Shown here one piece after another: positions 34,895 through 42,882 of a stretch of DNA of 64,000 nucleotides (positions within the stretch are counted from its first letter, which is position 1; each line of letters begins with the position of its first letter). A program made the position numbers and the translations under genes. A model generated the notes under the pieces. It searched no databases. It was not told the origin of the DNA and was given only the letters and a program-made list of their open reading frames with translations. The DNA is from Bacteriovoracaceae bacterium (lineage in GTDB: Bacteria > Bdellovibrionota > Bacteriovoracia > Bacteriovoracales > Bacteriovoracaceae). The stretch is from contig JABGXW010000034.1 in assembly GCA_018675575.1 (NCBI GenBank), positions 1 to 64,000 on the forward strand. Direction: 5' to 3'.

Positions 34895-37048
34895 TTAGTC
34901 ATTTGAAAGTTTATCAGTTCTATCAGAGATTACCTTTTCTTGAATATTTACAGGACACGCCACGTACCGTGAAAACTCCATAGTATAAGTAGCTTTACCT
35001 GCTGACATTGATCTTAGGTCCGAAGAATAACCAAACATTTCAGACAATGGAACTTCTGCGTTAATAATAACTTCTCCATTTGGATCTGTTTCAGAACCTT
35101 GGATAATCCCTCTTCTTGAAGAAAGGTCACCAATCACTGAACCTTGATACTCATCTGGAGTAGTACACTCAACTTTCATAACAGGTTCAAGAAGCACTGG
35201 ATCTGCCGACTTAACAGCTGCTCTCATTGCTTGTCTTGCAGCAATTCTAAAGGCCATATCTGAAGAATCCACATCATGGTATTTTCCATCTTGAAGAAAA
35301 ATTTCACAATTTATCAAAGGAAACGCTGCCAATGGACCTTTATCCATAATATCTTGGAAACCTTTCTCACATGCTCCAATATATTCAGTTGGAATAGATC
35401 CACCTTTAATTTGATTATGAAACTTAAAGATTTGATCTTCTGTATCTTTTTCATTCTCAGCTAAAGGTCTAAGAACACCAACAACTTGACCAAATTGTCC
35501 AGATCCACCAGTTTGCTTTTTGTGGATATAGTCATATTTAGTTTCTTGTCTAATTGTTTCTCTATAGTTCACTTGAGGAGCACCAACGATAACTTCTGAA
35601 CCGTACTCTCGCTTTAATCTTTCAACATAAATCTCTAAGTGAAGTTCCCCCATACCAGATATTCTTGTTTCACCGGACTCATCATCTGTAAAAACGTGAA
35701 AGGTTGGATCTTCTCTAACGAATCTATTTAGACCTTTAGACATTTTAGCTTGCTCGTTTTTATCTTTACAAGAAATTGAAAGTTCAATCACTGGGATTGG
35801 AACATGCATTCCCTCGAGAGAAAGATTTAAGTCAGCCTGGCTGCCAACAAAAGTATCACCAGAAGCACATTCCATACCAACAATAGCAATGATGTCACCT
35901 GCATGCGCCTCATCAATATTTTCTCTATCATTTGAATTCATACGAACCATTCTTCCGATTCGAACTTTTTTCTTTGTTCTCGTGTTGAATACAGTTTCAC
36001 CTTTTCTCAAAGTTCCTCTATAGATTCTAGTATAAGTTAGCTGACCAAATTGCTCATCAGTAATCTTGAATGCCATACAAATCAGCCCTTCTTCTGGAAC
36101 TGGATTAAGCAAAACTTTAGAATCATCATCAGCATTAAGTGCAATTGGCTTTTCACACTCTGTTGGAGACGGAAGGTATCTTGTTACCGCTTCTAAAAGA
36201 ATTTGTACGCCTTTATTTTTGAATGCTGAACCCATGTAAACTGGAGTTAATGCTAGAGTGTTAACACCTACCTTAATACATTTATGAAGATCTTCTTCTG
36301 AAGGCTCATTACCTTCAAGATAATTCTCCATAACAGTGTCGTCATATTCAGCTACTTTATCAATCATTTCAGATCTATATTCTTCCATTAGATCAACAAG
36401 GTTTGCAGGACAGTCCTCAATTCTAATGTTTTCACCATTATCACCATCAAAGTAATAAGCTTTCTTAGTAACAAGATCGACTACACCTTCAAATCCATCT
36501 TCCTCACCAATAGGAATCTGCATAAGAACAGCATTATGATTTAGCTTTTCAACAAGGGCCTTTCTTCCTGTAAAAGCATTCGCCCCCATTCTGTCCATCT
36601 TATTCAAGAAGGCCAATCTCGGAACGTTATATCTTTTCATTTGCCGATCAACAGTTATTGATTGTGACTGAACTCCAGCAACAGAACAAAGAACCAGTAC
36701 AGCACCATCTAAAACTCTTAACGACCTTTCAACTTCAACAGTGAAGTCAACGTGACCTGGAGTATCTATAATATTTACTCTTGTCTCTTTATCAACGCCA
36801 GCAGCGTAAGTAGTACCTTGACCGGAAAGCCCCTTCCACCAAACAGTAGTAGCAGCTGAGGTAATAGTAATACCTTTTTCTTTCTCTAATTCCATATGAT
36901 CCATTTTAGCGCCATCTCCGCCACCACGAACGTCTTCAATTTTATGAATCTCTCCACAGTAAAATAGAATTCTTTCAGTTAGTGTTGTTTTTCCAGAATC
37001 GATGTGGGCTGAAATCCCGATGTTTCTGGTCTTGGCCATTAATTTCAT
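34895..37048 (-). CDS. fusA: Translation elongation factor G, spd-EFG1/mitochondrial EFG1-like
   Basis: EF-G drives ribosome translocation with GTP. The 717-residue product has G1 AHIDSGKTT, G3 DTPGHVDF and G4 NKMDRMGA, and domains II-V in the usual order. The sequence after the first helix (IHKIEDVRGG and GAKMDHMELEKEKGITI) matches the branch found in spirochaetes, planctomycetes, deltaproteobacteria and mitochondria (EFG1), which specialises in translocation. It is not in a str operon: no rpsL, rpsG or tuf gene adjoins it. GGAGAG precedes the ATG. Confidence 0.95.
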   Translation of the reverse strand: MKLMAKTRNIGISAHIDSGKTTLTERILFYCGEIHKIEDVRGGGDGAKMDHMELEKEKGITITSAATTVWWKGLSGQGTTYAAGVDKETRVNIIDTPGHVDFTVEVERSLRVLDGAVLVLCSVAGVQSQSITVDRQMKRYNVPRLAFLNKMDRMGANAFTGRKALVEKLNHNAVLMQIPIGEEDGFEGVVDLVTKKAYYFDGDNGENIRIEDCPANLVDLMEEYRSEMIDKVAEYDDTVMENYLEGNEPSEEDLHKCIKVGVNTLALTPVYMGSAFKNKGVQILLEAVTRYLPSPTECEKPIALNADDDSKVLLNPVPEEGLICMAFKITDEQFGQLTYTRIYRGTLRKGETVFNTRTKKKVRIGRMVRMNSNDRENIDEAHAGDIIAIVGMECASGDTFVGSQADLNLSLEGMHVPIPVIELSISCKDKNEQAKMSKGLNRFVREDPTFHVFTDDESGETRISGMGELHLEIYVERLKREYGSEVIVGAPQVNYRETIRQETKYDYIHKKQTGGSGQFGQVVGVLRPLAENEKDTEDQIFKFHNQIKGGSIPTEYIGACEKGFQDIMDKGPLAAFPLINCEIFLQDGKYHDVDSSDMAFRIAARQAMRAAVKSADPVLLEPVMKVECTTPDEYQGSVIGDLSSRRGIIQGSETDPNGEVIINAEVPLSEMFGYSSDLRSMSAGKATYTMEFSRYVACPVNIQEKVISDRTDKLSND

Positions 37049-37349
37049 GAGTAAACTCTCCGCGTTAAGCTCTGTATTTTAAGTACTTTATTTTGCCGAA
37101 GTCTAATGAAACCTAGGTCATGAGTCAATCAAGAATTGCTATATTCACTATCTTTCCTGCTGCATTTCCACTCTCTTGCCTAACTCAATAGCATTTCCAT
37201 TCAACTTGTAAACATAACTGGTTGTTTTACAGTGAATATCATTTGTTTACAACTACCTAGGGAGATTAATTTTTCTGAAATGTTTGACATTGAGTATTAA
37301 AATTTTTAAAACTTTCACACCCAAAAACTTAATTAAAGAAGATATAAAT
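37049..37349. other. Intergenic region with three TGTAAA-type half-sites
   Basis: These 301 bases separate the divergent fusA and 37350 genes. TTGTAAACA (37206-37214) and TGTTTACAA (37244-37252) are perfect reverse complements 29 bases apart, and a similar GTTTTACA lies between. They may be regulator sites for one or both genes; no regulator is identified. No gene is seen. Confidence 0.5.
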
Positions 37350-38000
37350 ATGGCCAGAGACTTAGAAAAGAAAGATTTATACGAATCTGTAAAAACACTA
37401 GTAGAATGCGAGAAAAAGCATATCCATTTAACTCAACACAAACTTTTCACTTTATTTTCTCTTGCATTTCAATACATGCTTTTTCAATCTACAAAAAAGC
37501 CTGGTGCCTATATTATTAGAATTGAAAATAGCCAGTTAACCGATAAATTAGCTCGTAAAGCTAAAGATCCATCCACAAGAAAATTTATCCAATCCTTACT
37601 CCTACCTAGAAAGTTAAAATATCAGAAGTCCACTTTCTATTTAGATTTCTTTCACATTGGAAGCTGGAATATGACTTCTGAAATTCCGAAAGAGAAAATT
37701 AAAGGTGCAATAATTATTAAAAGTACCCAAACCACTCCACTTCAAGGAGAAGTGCCAGTAACAGAGTCAGATGAAGAGGAAGAGGCAGAGGCAAATGAGT
37801 TGAAAAAATTCAATTTCCCAGAAGATTACTACTATCTTTCGCTTCAAGAAAACTGTCCTAAAACAATTGTCATTGCCTTTGAAAAAGAATTCGAAGATGT
37901 CACAAAATTAACTTTCCCATTCATAAAAGATGAAGAGGAAAGAAACCTTAAAGGTGTCACAATATCTCATGAAATAAATTGGGATGGAGTTAAGAGCTAG
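37350..38000 (+). CDS. Cytoplasmic protein of unknown function
   Basis: The start at 37350 is preferred because AAGAAG precedes it; a TTG at 37284 is weaker. The 216-residue protein has no signal peptide. A helical N-terminal part (HIHLTQHKLFTLFSLAFQYML) is followed by a mixed alpha-beta region, an acidic linker (SDEEEEAEANE, about residue 150) and a beta-rich C-terminus. It does not match a family I know. It is convergent with the lipoprotein gene, with only 4 bases between stops, and it has its own promoter region. Confidence 0.6.
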   Translation: MARDLEKKDLYESVKTLVECEKKHIHLTQHKLFTLFSLAFQYMLFQSTKKPGAYIIRIENSQLTDKLARKAKDPSTRKFIQSLLLPRKLKYQKSTFYLDFFHIGSWNMTSEIPKEKIKGAIIIKSTQTTPLQGEVPVTESDEEEEAEANELKKFNFPEDYYYLSLQENCPKTIVIAFEKEFEDVTKLTFPFIKDEEERNLKGVTISHEINWDGVKS

Positions 38001-38004
38001 TCTT

Positions 38005-38670
38005 TTACCATCCTTTATAACGTTGAATTTTCTTTTTTTTCCGCTTAGTAATTTCAAGTCCATTTTCAATAACTTTGTAGGGAACACGCCAATCAAAAAG
38101 CATATCATCTTTAAGTGGCCATTGAACATGTTTGGGACTTAGTTTCAATTGAAAGTAACGACTAGTTACTATTTTATCGACAGCACATAGAATACCTCTA
38201 TTATGATACCTCTTTTTAGGGCCATGGTAGGAAGGTATTGTAGAAAAGCTAGGCCTTAATGCTAAACTGTCTTTTGTCCACTCCATATGGATATAGTCGT
38301 CCTCAGCATCTAATATTTCTGCTTTCCAGGTGTTAAAATCAGCGGCTAAAGGGTGAGATGAGTCAGAATTTATTTCGGTGATAAAACAAGTTTTGTCTGT
38401 AGTATTTGGAATGTTTTGAAGAATTTTATCTATACCTTTAAATCGCTCAATGTAGATCTGAATGAGCGGCATCACTTTTACTTGAAATGTATTGAGTGCA
38501 AGAGATCGATGTATTTGTAGGTTCTTTTCTATTTCTTTTTTACTTAAGTTCTTTGCTTCAATAGTGCCAGATAATAACTCATAATTTCTCTGTGGTTTGC
38601 TCTGATAAAAAGAACAACTACTTAATATAAATAGGCAGGTAATAAAAATTATTTGTTTAGTATATGACAT
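38005..38670 (-). CDS. Lipoprotein of unknown function
   Basis: The 221-residue precursor has a signal peptide ending in the lipobox LSSC at about residue 19, so the mature protein is anchored by a lipid. The rest is mixed alpha-beta, with a C-terminal basic tail (KRKKKKIQRY). A GGAG ribosome site precedes the ATG. No domain is recognised. It lies just downstream of the candidate RNA terminator on the same strand. Confidence 0.75.
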   Translation of the reverse strand: MSYTKQIIFITCLFILSSCSFYQSKPQRNYELLSGTIEAKNLSKKEIEKNLQIHRSLALNTFQVKVMPLIQIYIERFKGIDKILQNIPNTTDKTCFITEINSDSSHPLAADFNTWKAEILDAEDDYIHMEWTKDSLALRPSFSTIPSYHGPKKRYHNRGILCAVDKIVTSRYFQLKLSPKHVQWPLKDDMLFDWRVPYKVIENGLEITKRKKKKIQRYKGW

Positions 38671-38727
38671 AAAAGCTCCAGTTATAACATCATAGCCAGA
38701 TATAAACGAGCCATCAATCTTTCTCTT

Positions 38728-38893
38728 AAAAAAAGAGGGCCTTGATCAAAACATGTGTGCATAAAGGTAGGATATTGAACTTTTTGATAAGGGAGCATTC
38801 GCGCCCTTTGTGTGAAGGTTGGTTGAGGTGGGATCTGGGATAAACACAAAGTTTTTCTGATCAAGGCTCTTATTTAGAACCAACCTTAATTAT
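38728..38893 (-). ncRNA. Candidate structured small RNA, about 165 nt
   Basis: The arms CCTTGATCA (38740-38748) and TGATCAAGG (38858-38866) pair perfectly. AAGAG (38733-37) and CTCTT (38867-71) extend the helix to 14 bp with a 2-base bulge, and on the minus strand it runs into seven U residues, as in an intrinsic terminator. Inside are an AAGGG/CCCTT hairpin (38789-38808) and a competing 8-bp stem (38806-38813 with 38844-38851). A leader sequence (38878-38887) is a perfect 10-base complement of an internal loop (38815-38824), so the RNA could switch folds. The closed-stem, open-centre shape recalls 6S RNA, but no 6S sequence signature was found. The 5' end is inferred from the promoter. Confidence 0.55.
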
Positions 38894-38901
38894 TATTAGA
38901 T

Positions 38902-38920
38902 ATTGCACGGGTCGTGCCAA
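38902..38920 (-). promoter_or_regulatory. Sigma-54-like promoter upstream of the RNA candidate
   Basis: On the minus strand the sequence TTGGCACGACCCGTGCAAT matches the -24/-12 consensus, with GG and GC separated by exactly 10 bases and one mismatch in the -12 element (GTGC for TTGC). It also contains a sigma-70-like -35 box (TTGGCA) with AATAAT 17 bases downstream, so dual use is possible. GCACG/CGTGC is also a small palindrome, which could be an operator. Confidence 0.45.
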
Positions 38921-38954
38921 AACTTGTCTAGAAAGGGATTTATAAAAACAATGG

Positions 38955-39080
38955 TTTGAGACGGATATCACGAGGGTCATCTCGCACCCTAGTCCCATTC
39001 TGAAACGCCGCGACGCGACATACGGTGCCTATCTGGACTACGCCCAATGTTTGCCGGTCGCGCAGAGCGTCAAAGCTGAT
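38955..39080. other. GC-rich island of unknown function
   Basis: Bases 39001-39060 are 36/60 G or C, against about one third in surrounding DNA. No protein frame or known RNA is seen. Short self-complementary runs are present (CGAG and CTCG at about 38971-38984, CGCGACGCG at about 39009-39018). In AT-rich genomes such islands often encode structured RNA. It could equally be the upstream activator region of the sigma-54-like promoter, which lies 80-170 bases away. Confidence 0.35.
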
Positions 39081-39081
39081 C

Positions 39082-39131
39082 AAAAAAAACCCCTTTAAAA
39101 TTCCAGCGAAATCACTGACATCTTAAAGGGG
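39082..39131 (-). terminator. Intrinsic terminator of rrf2
   Basis: Read on the minus strand, CCCCTTTAA and TTAAAGGGG form a 9-bp stem. An inner CAGTG/CGCTG hairpin lies in its loop, and eight T residues follow. It lies 30 bases after the Rrf2 gene stop. Confidence 0.92.
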
Positions 39132-39160
39132 ATAACTTAATTAAATTAATTTAGCTGCTT

Positions 39161-39703
39161 TTATTGATTAATTTCACCAATAGGATTTCTAATCGCCGAA
39201 GCTAATCCTGAAAGTGCTGATACTTCAGAAGCTTCTGTTGTAGCGGCCACTGGGGCTGCTGTAAGGTCAGCTGCTGCTACTACTTCTACATCCTTTGCCT
39301 TTCTCATTAGGTCTCCAAGAGAAGTCGTTTCTAAATACTCTCTCATGATGATTCCTAAGTTTTGGAAATAGTTTTTAGAAAGTTCAAACTCTACTGTCGA
39401 TGATGTTTCAGCTTCAGTTCCAATAATATCCTTTGCGGGATTAATATTTTCACCGACACAATCAAGAACATCCTTGATGGTGATCTGATCCATAGATCTA
39501 GCTAGTACATAACCTCCACCAGGTCCTCTGACAGACTTAACTGCTTGACCATTTCTGAGCTTTCTAAATAGTTGCTCTAAATAATGAAGTGAAATGTTCT
39601 GACGAGAAGAAATTTCTTGTAAGCGAACAGGGTTTCCGTTGCTGTGAGTTGATAAATCGAGCATTGCTCGTACTGCGTAACGTCCTTTTGATGTTAATCT
39701 CAT
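39161..39703 (-). CDS. Rrf2-family regulator lacking the Fe-S cysteine set
   Basis: The 180-residue product opens with the Rrf2 signature MRLTSKGRYAVRAMLDL and a winged helix (LEQLFRKLRNG, SVRGPGGGYVLAR). IscR-type members bind a [2Fe-2S] cluster with three cysteines after this region, but here only one Cys (DVLDCVGE) is present. It therefore probably does not bind that cluster in the usual way. The C-terminal 45 residues are Ala-, Thr- and Ser-rich. GGAGG precedes the ATG. It has its own terminator and a long upstream region. Confidence 0.88.
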   Translation of the reverse strand: MRLTSKGRYAVRAMLDLSTHSNGNPVRLQEISSRQNISLHYLEQLFRKLRNGQAVKSVRGPGGGYVLARSMDQITIKDVLDCVGENINPAKDIIGTEAETSSTVEFELSKNYFQNLGIIMREYLETTSLGDLMRKAKDVEVVAAADLTAAPVAATTEASEVSALSGLASAIRNPIGEINQ

Positions 39704-40079
39704 TGGTGATCCTCCATAAATCCAATTTAGCTATTAGGCTTGCGTTTATAATTTTATGTGCCGTCTGCCAAGGCTTGCTATCCTTAGCTTGCCCAAATAG
39801 TCACAAAGTTAAAAAGTCAGTCATTGTGTCTACGCTATTATTATGACCAAAAAGTGATAGCTGAGTCAATGGCCATAGAACACTATTTTTTTGAAATATG
39901 TGGTTGTAGAAAATGTCAGAAAGCTAATATCACGAGTTATCGAAGTCTATCTCCCATGTTTACGCTATCTTACCGTTTAAGGCGAGGCATAAGATTTGCG
40001 CTCAATTGAAAAGAAAATAAAAATCTTACAAAAATTTACATTTTTACTCGGAAATATATTCCCGCTTTTTAGTCAGGAT
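39704..40079. other. Intergenic region upstream of rrf2
   Basis: These 376 bases separate the rrf2 start from the end of tsaE, both on the minus strand. An imperfect inverted repeat, GCCAAGG (39767-39773) and CCTTAGC (39782-39788), lies 65-85 bases upstream of the rrf2 ATG and could be an autoregulatory site or a leader hairpin. A 61-codon plus-strand frame is not supported. No gene is seen. Confidence 0.5.
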
Positions 40080-40532
40080 TTAAACAATAATTGTTGTCAA
40101 TCGATAATTTCGTGAAGATGTGGAAGAGTCGGTGCTAGACGTCTTATTGCAAGATATCTCTAACTCGTAGTAGGAATATTCGTCTGGAATTAGCTTTTTC
40201 AAAACAGAAAGATACTGTTTTCCCCACTCAACTAGAAAAAATTCTTTTTCTTCTAAGTAAAGAGGAATTTCTAAGTGGACAATATCATCAGAAGTTTCAA
40301 GTCTGTAAAGATCAGCATGGGCGGTATTACCAATTTCATTAATCAAAGAATAGGATGGTGAACTTGTTTCGCCTTGATTAATAAAAGCTTTGCTGAAAGT
40401 TGTTTTGCCTGCTCCAACTTCTCCACTTAGGACAATGACACTCGGTAACTCAACAAAGTCTCTTACGTCTTCTACAATATTAGGAAGATCAGACTCATAA
40501 ACTTTTTTCCAATTAAGTTCGTTATCTTTCAT
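40080..40532 (-). CDS. tsaE: TsaE, tRNA threonylcarbamoyladenosine biosynthesis ATPase
   Basis: TsaE is the ATPase that works with TsaB and TsaD to put t6A on tRNAs that read ANN codons. The 150-residue product has the P loop SGEVGAGKTTFSKAFI at about residue 36. The family motifs SSPSYSLINEI and HADLYRL and a late FLVEWGKQYL are also present. Its length is normal. It is the last gene of a six-gene minus-strand series that begins with cdaA, 12 bases after nnrDE. Confidence 0.93.
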   Translation of the reverse strand: MKDNELNWKKVYESDLPNIVEDVRDFVELPSVIVLSGEVGAGKTTFSKAFINQGETSSPSYSLINEIGNTAHADLYRLETSDDIVHLEIPLYLEEKEFFLVEWGKQYLSVLKKLIPDEYSYYELEISCNKTSSTDSSTSSRNYRLTTIIV

Positions 40533-40544
40533 CTTGCTCTGTTG

Positions 40545-42119
40545 TTATTCATTTAATTCTTTAAATGCATGTGAGAAATGTTCAATGATATTCATTGCAC
40601 TCATAGTTCGTTCACCTAAGTTTATAGCTGCGTGCTTGCCAGCTAAAGTATGAAGCGTAACTCCTAAACATAATGCATGAAATATTTTTTCCTTATCTTC
40701 AAACATTCCACTGACCTTTTTTTCAGGAGTATATTGCGCCAGCATTCCGCCTAAAATCCCCGCTAAAACGTCTCCAGATCCTCCTGTGGCCATTCCGTCA
40801 TTAGGGAAATAATTAATATATGTTTCACCATTAGGGAATGCAAGATAGGTACAGGCTCCTTTTAAAATAAAACAAGAGTTTGTTAAATCCACCATCTCTT
40901 TCAAATACTGCATTGGCTTTTCTAATATTTGATCGACAGTTGTACCCACAAACGAAGCAAACTCACCAATATGAGGAGTAAAAATAGTGGGGGCTTTTCT
41001 GCGTTGAAATACTTCACGGTCTTCTTTTAAAGAAAGCACACGTATTGCATCTGCATCGACTACAATAGGTCCTGAATAATTATTTAGCACTTCTAGGACT
41101 GTTGCTCTTCCTTCCTGCGAGCGTCCAAGGCCTGGCCCTAAAACAACTGAATCAAATCTTGAAAACTCTTTAATTATATCTACAACTTCTTTTCTTTCAG
41201 TTGGGATAAGGCCTGTCATGATCTCGGGTGTAATTCTTGTCGTAAGTTCATTATAATTAGATTCCCATGTAGCTGCGGTGACAAGACCTGTTCCAACTTT
41301 CAAGGCAGCATTTGATGCCATTACAAGCGCCCCTGTCATACCATGCGACCCTCCAACTAAAAGTGTATGACCAAAAGTATTTTTATGAGCAAATTTATTT
41401 CTTTGAAGATATATATTTGAAACAACTTCAGGTGTTAAAAGGTATTTATCACCCTCTTCTAAAAGTATTGATGGCAGTCCTGCATCTAAAACAATTAATT
41501 CTCCACTTCGTTTTGCCCCTTCACTTACAAAGTGACCTACTTTTGGAAGACCTATTGCTAAAGTATAATCCGCAAGGATTGAAGTAGAACTAATAGATCC
41601 ACAATCTCCGGTTATACCAGTGGGAATATCTATTGAAATAGTTATTGTTGAATGAGCATTCACAGTATCAATCACTTCAAATAAGTAATTTGACAGAGGT
41701 GTTTTAAAACTTGTTCCAACAATTCCATCAATAACAAGGTACTGCTCTTGAATTTGGGTAAAGTATGCCTTAAATGAATCGATAGAATTCACTTCACTAA
41801 TTTTAACACCAAAGTTACGTGCTAACTCTAATTGATGTTTTTGGTCCTCAGTGCCTTCTTCTGGAAACAAGAGGAATGCTCGCACACTGTATCCTCTATT
41901 TTTTAATTGTCTGGCAATAGCAAGAGAGTCGGCTCCATTGTTCCCTTTTCCTGCGACTACAATTATTTCACCAAAGTCAGTGTCATTTAAAAAGCTTTCC
42001 TGAATGTAATCAGCTGCTGAAACTCCAACATTTTCAATAATTAATTTTTCTGAAAATCCAAAATCATTGAAGGACCTTAGTTCAATTTTTTTCATTTCTT
42101 CAACGCTAACGACTTTCAT
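40545..42119 (-). CDS. nnr: Bifunctional NAD(P)HX epimerase / dehydratase
   Basis: This repair enzyme restores hydrated NADH and NADPH. The N-terminal epimerase half (about 1-215) has VVAGKGNNGADSLAIARQL. The C-terminal dehydratase half (about 235-520) has GGSHGMTGALVMASNAAL, GPGLGR, TPHIGEFASF and the ATP-site motif NDGMATGGSGDVLAGIL. The 524-residue length matches the fused E. coli-type protein. The ATG overlaps the pdxJ stop by four bases, so the two are translated together. Confidence 0.93.
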   Translation of the reverse strand: MKVVSVEEMKKIELRSFNDFGFSEKLIIENVGVSAADYIQESFLNDTDFGEIIVVAGKGNNGADSLAIARQLKNRGYSVRAFLLFPEEGTEDQKHQLELARNFGVKISEVNSIDSFKAYFTQIQEQYLVIDGIVGTSFKTPLSNYLFEVIDTVNAHSTITISIDIPTGITGDCGSISSTSILADYTLAIGLPKVGHFVSEGAKRSGELIVLDAGLPSILLEEGDKYLLTPEVVSNIYLQRNKFAHKNTFGHTLLVGGSHGMTGALVMASNAALKVGTGLVTAATWESNYNELTTRITPEIMTGLIPTERKEVVDIIKEFSRFDSVVLGPGLGRSQEGRATVLEVLNNYSGPIVVDADAIRVLSLKEDREVFQRRKAPTIFTPHIGEFASFVGTTVDQILEKPMQYLKEMVDLTNSCFILKGACTYLAFPNGETYINYFPNDGMATGGSGDVLAGILGGMLAQYTPEKKVSGMFEDKEKIFHALCLGVTLHTLAGKHAAINLGERTMSAMNIIEHFSHAFKELNE

Positions 42120-42871
42120 AGATTGTTCCCATTTAAAGTATTTTTTAAATCTCTAACGACATTTTTGAGACCTTCATAAACCGAAACAGCAATCACCCAA
42201 TGACCTATGTTATACTCTTGAAAGAGATTTTTTTCAACCAGGGGTTTTACTGAGTTAATTGTTAATCCATGACCTGCATGACATGCAATATCTTTAGATT
42301 TTAAAAAGATCAAGGAGTTTTCAAATGACTTTAGAAGCTCTTCTGTATTTTCATTATTTATATGTGCCCGCGCAAAATCTCCAGTATGTATTTCAACAGC
42401 GTCAATAGGAAGTTCAGCTGCCTTCGCTAAAATCTGATTATTTGATTCAAGGAATAGTGAAATCTTACTATTTGGAGTTTCAGTTTTTAGTTTTTCACAG
42501 GTCTCTTTTACTTTTTGAAAGATTGGATCTCTTGTTAAATTTAGTCCACCTTCAGTTGTTTTTTCTTCTCTATTTTCTGGCACTAGACAAACCCATTCGG
42601 GGGCAATATTAATTGCAATGTTTACTATTTCGGGAATACATCCAATTTCAAGGTTTAGAGGTTTGTTAAATTGCTTAGTCACTTCACAAACAGCTTTGAC
42701 ATCAAAATCTTGTATATGTCTTCTGTCCTCACGTAAATGAATAGTAATTTGGTCTGCACCTGATTCTAAACAAATATTCGCAGCTTTTACGACACACGGA
42801 TAATGCTCGTCTCTTTGCTGTCTAAGAGTTGCAACATGATCTATGTTTATTCCCAATTTTGGTAAATTCAT
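42116..42871 (-). CDS. pdxJ: Pyridoxine 5'-phosphate synthase
   Basis: PdxJ joins 1-deoxyxylulose 5-phosphate and 3-amino-2-oxopropyl phosphate to make pyridoxine phosphate. The 251-residue product has the opening LGINIDHVATLRQQRD, then DQITIHLREDRRHIQDFD, and a late CHAGHGLTINSVKPL. These contain the active-site His, Glu and phosphate-binding residues. GAGGGA lies upstream of the ATG. It follows glmM by 11 bases, an order common in proteobacteria. Confidence 0.95.
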   Translation of the reverse strand: MNLPKLGINIDHVATLRQQRDEHYPCVVKAANICLESGADQITIHLREDRRHIQDFDVKAVCEVTKQFNKPLNLEIGCIPEIVNIAINIAPEWVCLVPENREEKTTEGGLNLTRDPIFQKVKETCEKLKTETPNSKISLFLESNNQILAKAAELPIDAVEIHTGDFARAHINNENTEELLKSFENSLIFLKSKDIACHAGHGLTINSVKPLVEKNLFQEYNIGHWVIAVSVYEGLKNVVRDLKNTLNGNNL

Positions 42872-42882
42872 AAAAATTCCCT

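Larger units (their letters stand above)
38671..39160. other. Long intergenic region with a candidate RNA gene and a GC-rich island
   Basis: These 490 bases hold no convincing protein gene; a 60-codon minus-strand frame has no ribosome site. From right to left they hold the rrf2 terminator, a GC-rich stretch (about 38955-39080), a sigma-54-like promoter and a structured RNA candidate ending in a T tract. Each is listed separately. Confidence 0.7.

Noticed and set aside
38682-38864. A 60-residue minus-strand frame in the RNA candidate
   Set aside because: It covers the paired arms of a clear terminator-ended structure and has no ribosome site; structure explains the sequence better.
38728-38893. 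Identification of the RNA candidate as 6S RNA
   Set aside because: The general shape fits, but the conserved 6S sequence elements are not seen, so I left it unnamed.
38955-39080. Possible tRNA, RNase P, SRP RNA or tmRNA in the GC-rich island
   Set aside because: None of the defining motifs (acceptor CCA, T loop, conserved SRP tetraloop region, RNase P core sequences) could be found.
39824-40009. A 61-residue plus-strand frame with two CxxC-like pairs
   Set aside because: No ribosome site or similar protein known; likely chance in the rrf2 upstream region.
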